From Dehalococcoidales bacterium (GTDB lineage: Bacteria; Chloroflexota; Dehalococcoidia; Dehalococcoidales; UBA5760), in contig JAQTTS010000091.1 in the NCBI GenBank assembly GCA_028710655.1, positions 1 through 8,086 on the forward strand: a DNA stretch of 8,086 nucleotides, given 5' to 3'. A model generated the notes under the pieces. It did not search any database, was not told the DNA's origin, and worked only from the letters and a program-made list of their open reading frames with translations. Below, piece after piece: positions 5,713 through 8,086 of the stretch (within the stretch, counting starts at the first letter, position 1; each line of letters opens with the position of its first letter). Made by a program: the position numbers and the translations under genes.

Positions 5713-6948
5713 TTACATCACATCTTTTTCACTGGCCTCAACGGTACGATCGATCTCGGCACCCAGCATGGGTGGTAGTCCCTGAATATCCACCCTGAGA
5801 AAACCACGCACGATGGTAGCGGTAGCCTCGGTACGGGTCAGCCCCCGCGCCATCAGATACTCCACTTCCTCCTCGGCAATCTTGCCCACCGCCGCTTCGT
5901 GAGAGAGGTCAATACCGGCCAGATTACCCTTAAGCTCGGGTATGGCGTGAATCATGCCTCCATTATTTAGAATGAGTCCCCTGCACTCGAGGTGCCCCTT
6001 TACCTCAGGAGCACCGCCATCGATAAAGCCCCGGGCAATAATGTCGCCCCCGGTGGTGATGGCACGCGATATGATTTCCGTCTTGGCCCCCTTAGCCTCA
6101 AGTAATACTCTGGAGCCTACGTCCAGTGACGAACCTTTGCCGGCAACCAGGATACTGTTATACCTGACGGTAGCGTTCTCACCGACGCACCTGGCGGACG
6201 GGTACATCTGCAATGAGTGAATCGGCTTCATCAGTACATAGTTACTCAAGAAAAGGCCGTCCTCCTCCACAATGATCCCGGTGCGGGGGCGGACTGCCAC
6301 CGCCGGGTTCCAGCTGTGTATCATGGTAAAGGTAACCCTGGCCCCCCTTTTGATATAGAACTCGGATACTCCCATATGCAGTCCGGGGTCCTCCCTGGAT
6401 GCGGTGGTGCAGCCGGTAATAATATCAAGCTCCGAGCCTTCCTCAGCGATAACGATGTTGTGCACACTCTGCGCCAGACGCGCCTTGGCCAAATAGAGAC
6501 AGGCCTGTACCGGAAAGACGATCTTATGACCGGCTAGAGCCCTGATAAAATAACCGTCGCCCCGGTTCAACTCAACACTGGCGGTGTATTTATCGGCATC
6601 CACGGCAACCGCCCGCCACCAGTAGTCGGACAGCCAGTCGTACTTCTTTAACGCCTGGCTGACGGGTATTACCTCGACACCATCTCCACTGATTGAGCTG
6701 TGAACCGGGGTATTGTCCATCTGGATATAGGTACCCGACCGCTGGCTGGTATCATCCAGAACAACCCCTGCCTCCAGCATGTGCTCCTTGGTCTGGACCG
6801 GAAGCTGCTCCGGGTCCGACCGGTAAGGCTGTTCTTCAGCCGAGGTAAGGTAGGTGCTCAAATCAATATCTTCACCGAAGGCAGCCGGTTTAGCCGCCGC
6901 CGCTTTAGCCTTTTTCCGGTATGACTCCGACGACTTTATCTCAGACAT
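5713..6948 (-). CDS. sufB: SufB/SufD-family scaffold protein of a minimal Suf (SMS-type) system
   Basis: This 411-residue protein has an N-terminal region (about 1-100), a beta-helix core (about 110-340) and a conserved C-terminal helical part ending near 390. The C-terminal signature LSHEAAVGKIAEEEVEYLMARGLTRTEATATIVRGFL (starting at 348) is the SufB/SufD hallmark that docks SufC. Cys322 in GHLECRGLI aligns with E. coli SufB Cys405, the residue implicated in accepting sulfur; Cys150, Cys180 and Cys254 are further thiols. SufB with SufC assembles Fe-S clusters in the cytoplasm. It is shorter than E. coli SufB (about 495). Its ATG overlaps the sufC end by 8 nt, with GAGGAGG 7 nt upstream, so the two are translationally coupled. 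No sufD, sufS, sufU or sufE is visible, matching the two-protein SMS/SmsCB type known from archaea and anaerobic bacteria. Confidence 0.92.
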   Translation of the reverse strand: MSEIKSSESYRKKAKAAAAKPAAFGEDIDLSTYLTSAEEQPYRSDPEQLPVQTKEHMLEAGVVLDDTSQRSGTYIQMDNTPVHSSISGDGVEVIPVSQALKKYDWLSDYWWRAVAVDADKYTASVELNRGDGYFIRALAGHKIVFPVQACLYLAKARLAQSVHNIVIAEEGSELDIITGCTTASREDPGLHMGVSEFYIKRGARVTFTMIHSWNPAVAVRPRTGIIVEEDGLFLSNYVLMKPIHSLQMYPSARCVGENATVRYNSILVAGKGSSLDVGSRVLLEAKGAKTEIISRAITTGGDIIARGFIDGGAPEVKGHLECRGLILNNGGMIHAIPELKGNLAGIDLSHEAAVGKIAEEEVEYLMARGLTRTEATATIVRGFLRVDIQGLPPMLGAEIDRTVEASEKDVM

Positions 6949-7693
6949 TCAGGTGCCTCCTCGATAGACAATTGACACATGACCCGTAGCCGCTTTCCTT
7001 GATGGTCTGCAGTATTTCGTGAGGATCGCCCTGACAGCTGATTCTGCCGTCGCACATAACATAACCGGTACGAGCGTTCACGTAGTCCAGGATATGACCG
7101 GTATGGGTAATGATAAGCCCCATACATTTTCGGTCCGGAATCGGGCAGTGTTTTTCCAGAAGTTCATTGATCAGCTCGCCGATAAGAACAATGTTTTCCA
7201 GATCAACACCGGACTCCGGCTCATCGAGCAGAGCCAGCTTCGGCTTCTGAGCCAGGAGCTGCATCATCTCGGAACGCTTTATCTCCCCGCCAGAAAACCC
7301 GTAGTTTATTTCCCGGTCCAGAAAGTCCTCCAGGTCAGTCCGTTTCGCCAGTCTGGCGATAGTCTCAGCATCTCCCCGCCCCTTGAGACAGGCAGCGACC
7401 ATATCGCTCATCTTCACCCCCCGCACCACCGGCGGGCGCTGGAAAGACATTCCGATACCTAAACGGGCACGCTCATCGAGCGGTAAGCCGGTTACATCTT
7501 TCCCCTGAAAGGTAATGCTGCCCCTTACTATCCGGTACTTGGGAAAACCCATTAGCGCCGCCAACAGGGTAGTCTTGCCACTGCCGTTGGGACCGAAGAG
7601 AACGTGGGTCTCACCGGTACCTATCGTCATGTTTATGTCGTGAAGGATTTCCTTCTTCCCCACCGCCACCGCCAGTTGTTTTATCTTCAGCAT
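6941..7693 (-). CDS. sufC: SufC-type ABC ATPase of a minimal Suf (SMS-type) system
   Basis: This 250-residue ABC ATPase has no membrane segments. Walker A is GPNGSGKT (34-41), the Q-loop Gln85 lies in SFQRPP, the signature FSGGE is at 133-137, Walker B is LALLDEPESGVDLE (154-167 region) and the switch His197 is in ITHTGH. FSGGE followed by KR and the ESGVD variant of the D-loop are typical of SufC. It hydrolyses ATP to drive SufB during Fe-S cluster assembly. GGGGTGA precedes the ATG at a workable distance, and the gene starts 33 nt after the ferritin-like gene. Unusually it has six cysteines in its last third (183, 190, 214, 220, 239, 242), ending with CVNC nine residues from the C-terminus. 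Classic SufC has no metal site there. Confidence 0.95.
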   Translation of the reverse strand: MLKIKQLAVAVGKKEILHDINMTIGTGETHVLFGPNGSGKTTLLAALMGFPKYRIVRGSITFQGKDVTGLPLDERARLGIGMSFQRPPVVRGVKMSDMVAACLKGRGDAETIARLAKRTDLEDFLDREINYGFSGGEIKRSEMMQLLAQKPKLALLDEPESGVDLENIVLIGELINELLEKHCPIPDRKCMGLIITHTGHILDYVNARTGYVMCDGRISCQGDPHEILQTIKESGYGSCVNCLSRRHLNV

Positions 7694-7726
7694 ATATCTA
7701 TCACCCCGCTAATTTCCGATCAATTC

Positions 7727-8086
7727 TCAACCGCCGTCCAGAGAGGGGTGCTCTTTACGCACAAACCAGCCCGCCGGATCGCTGAGGTATTCATAGTAGT
7801 CAAGCAGGACCAGGTAGTGTGCCCGCTCTTCGCCAACCAGCGTCTGATAGAAATCCCGCTCGGCATCATGGGTAGCAGCCTGACCCTGGACTTTATAGTA
7901 ATCGCCGGTCTTGTTTTCCATTCCCATGGCCGTCTTAACCGCATCCAGTTCGGTAGCGGTAGCATCAACCCCGGCTCCCGTTTTCCCTATTGCGTCGGCA
8001 AACACCGTCCTCAGCCTCTTACCCCCGTCCGGCTTAAAATCGGTGCCGGGCCACGCCTGCTTAATCCGTATTGAGTCATATTCCTT
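7727..8086 (-). CDS. Ferritin-like (rubrerythrin superfamily) protein, C-terminal part
   Basis: The frame is open to the window edge, so the true start lies beyond 8086; 119 C-terminal residues are visible. The stretch MENKTGDYYKVQGQAATHDAERDFYQTLVGEERAHYLVLLDYYEYL has the ferritin-like helix pattern, with Glu in GME and the EERAH motif as candidate diiron ligands. The tail DPAGWF with final SLDGG resembles COG1633-type proteins, which lack a rubredoxin tail. Such proteins bind non-haem diiron and act in peroxide reduction or iron handling. A GTG at 8005 is probably internal, because the upstream frame stays open and protein-like (KQAWPGTDFKPDGGKRLRTV). It is the first visible gene before sufC with a 33-nt gap, so it probably shares an operon with sufCB. 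Confidence 0.85.
   Translation of the reverse strand, partial: KEYDSIRIKQAWPGTDFKPDGGKRLRTVFADAIGKTGAGVDATATELDAVKTAMGMENKTGDYYKVQGQAATHDAERDFYQTLVGEERAHYLVLLDYYEYLSDPAGWFVRKEHPSLDGG

Noticed and set aside
7727..8005. Ferritin-like gene starting at GTG 8005 as a complete small protein
   Set aside because: The frame continues open and protein-like to the window end, and a half ferritin-like domain would lack the first helix pair.
1..8086. CRISPR array, insertion sequence, tRNA or rRNA, phage or toxin-antitoxin genes
   Set aside because: No regularly spaced repeats, transposase motifs, cloverleaf patterns or such proteins were seen; the only long repeat is the rubredoxin duplication.

Overview
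All recognisable genes lie on the minus strand, so transcription runs from high to low coordinates. The content points to a strict or near-strict anaerobe: three rubredoxin modules, a flavodiiron protein, a flavin reductase-rubredoxin fusion (Hrb type), an Isf-like iron-sulfur flavoprotein, a PerR-like sensor and a minimal two-gene SufC-SufB Fe-S assembly unit. The clamp protein sequence and this gene set look most like anaerobic Chloroflexota (Dehalococcoidia-like) to me. That is an impression, not a search result.

Layout in direction of transcription: (1) 8086-5713, the 3' part of a ferritin-like (rubrerythrin superfamily) gene, then sufC and sufB, tightly packed with an 8-nt sufC/sufB overlap. 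(2) 5712-5385, a degenerate stretch carrying the C-terminal linker remnant of an Hrb-like flavin reductase gene, then a stand-alone rubredoxin. (3) 5299-4039, dnaN (beta clamp) with its own sigma-70-like promoter and an intrinsic terminator. (4) 4029-3579, a PerR-like Fur-family regulator whose promoter start region is covered by a Fur/PerR-type palindrome. (5) 3495-718, a redox cluster: hrb, a second stand-alone rubredoxin, fprA and an Isf-like flavoprotein. (6) 625-86, an isochorismatase-fold cysteine hydrolase. Bases 1-85 show no assured gene. No intergenic stretch exceeds 300 bases.

How the genes fit together: Hrb (NAD(P)H to flavin to rubredoxin) can feed electrons, directly or through the small rubredoxin, to FprA, which reduces O2 or NO. 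This is the Moorella-type Hrb/FprA scavenging chain. The adjacent PerR-like regulator is a reasonable controller of it. The SufCB pair with the ferritin-like gene covers Fe-S assembly and perhaps iron handling, so the window as a whole is an iron/oxidant homeostasis neighbourhood with dnaN embedded in it.

The most notable observation is evolutionary. Both stand-alone rubredoxin genes are preceded by DNA that still resembles the linker of the Hrb fusion, which suggests they were released from flavin reductase-rubredoxin fusions by duplication and deletion. I found no CRISPR array, tRNA, rRNA, insertion sequence or clearly undescribed system.
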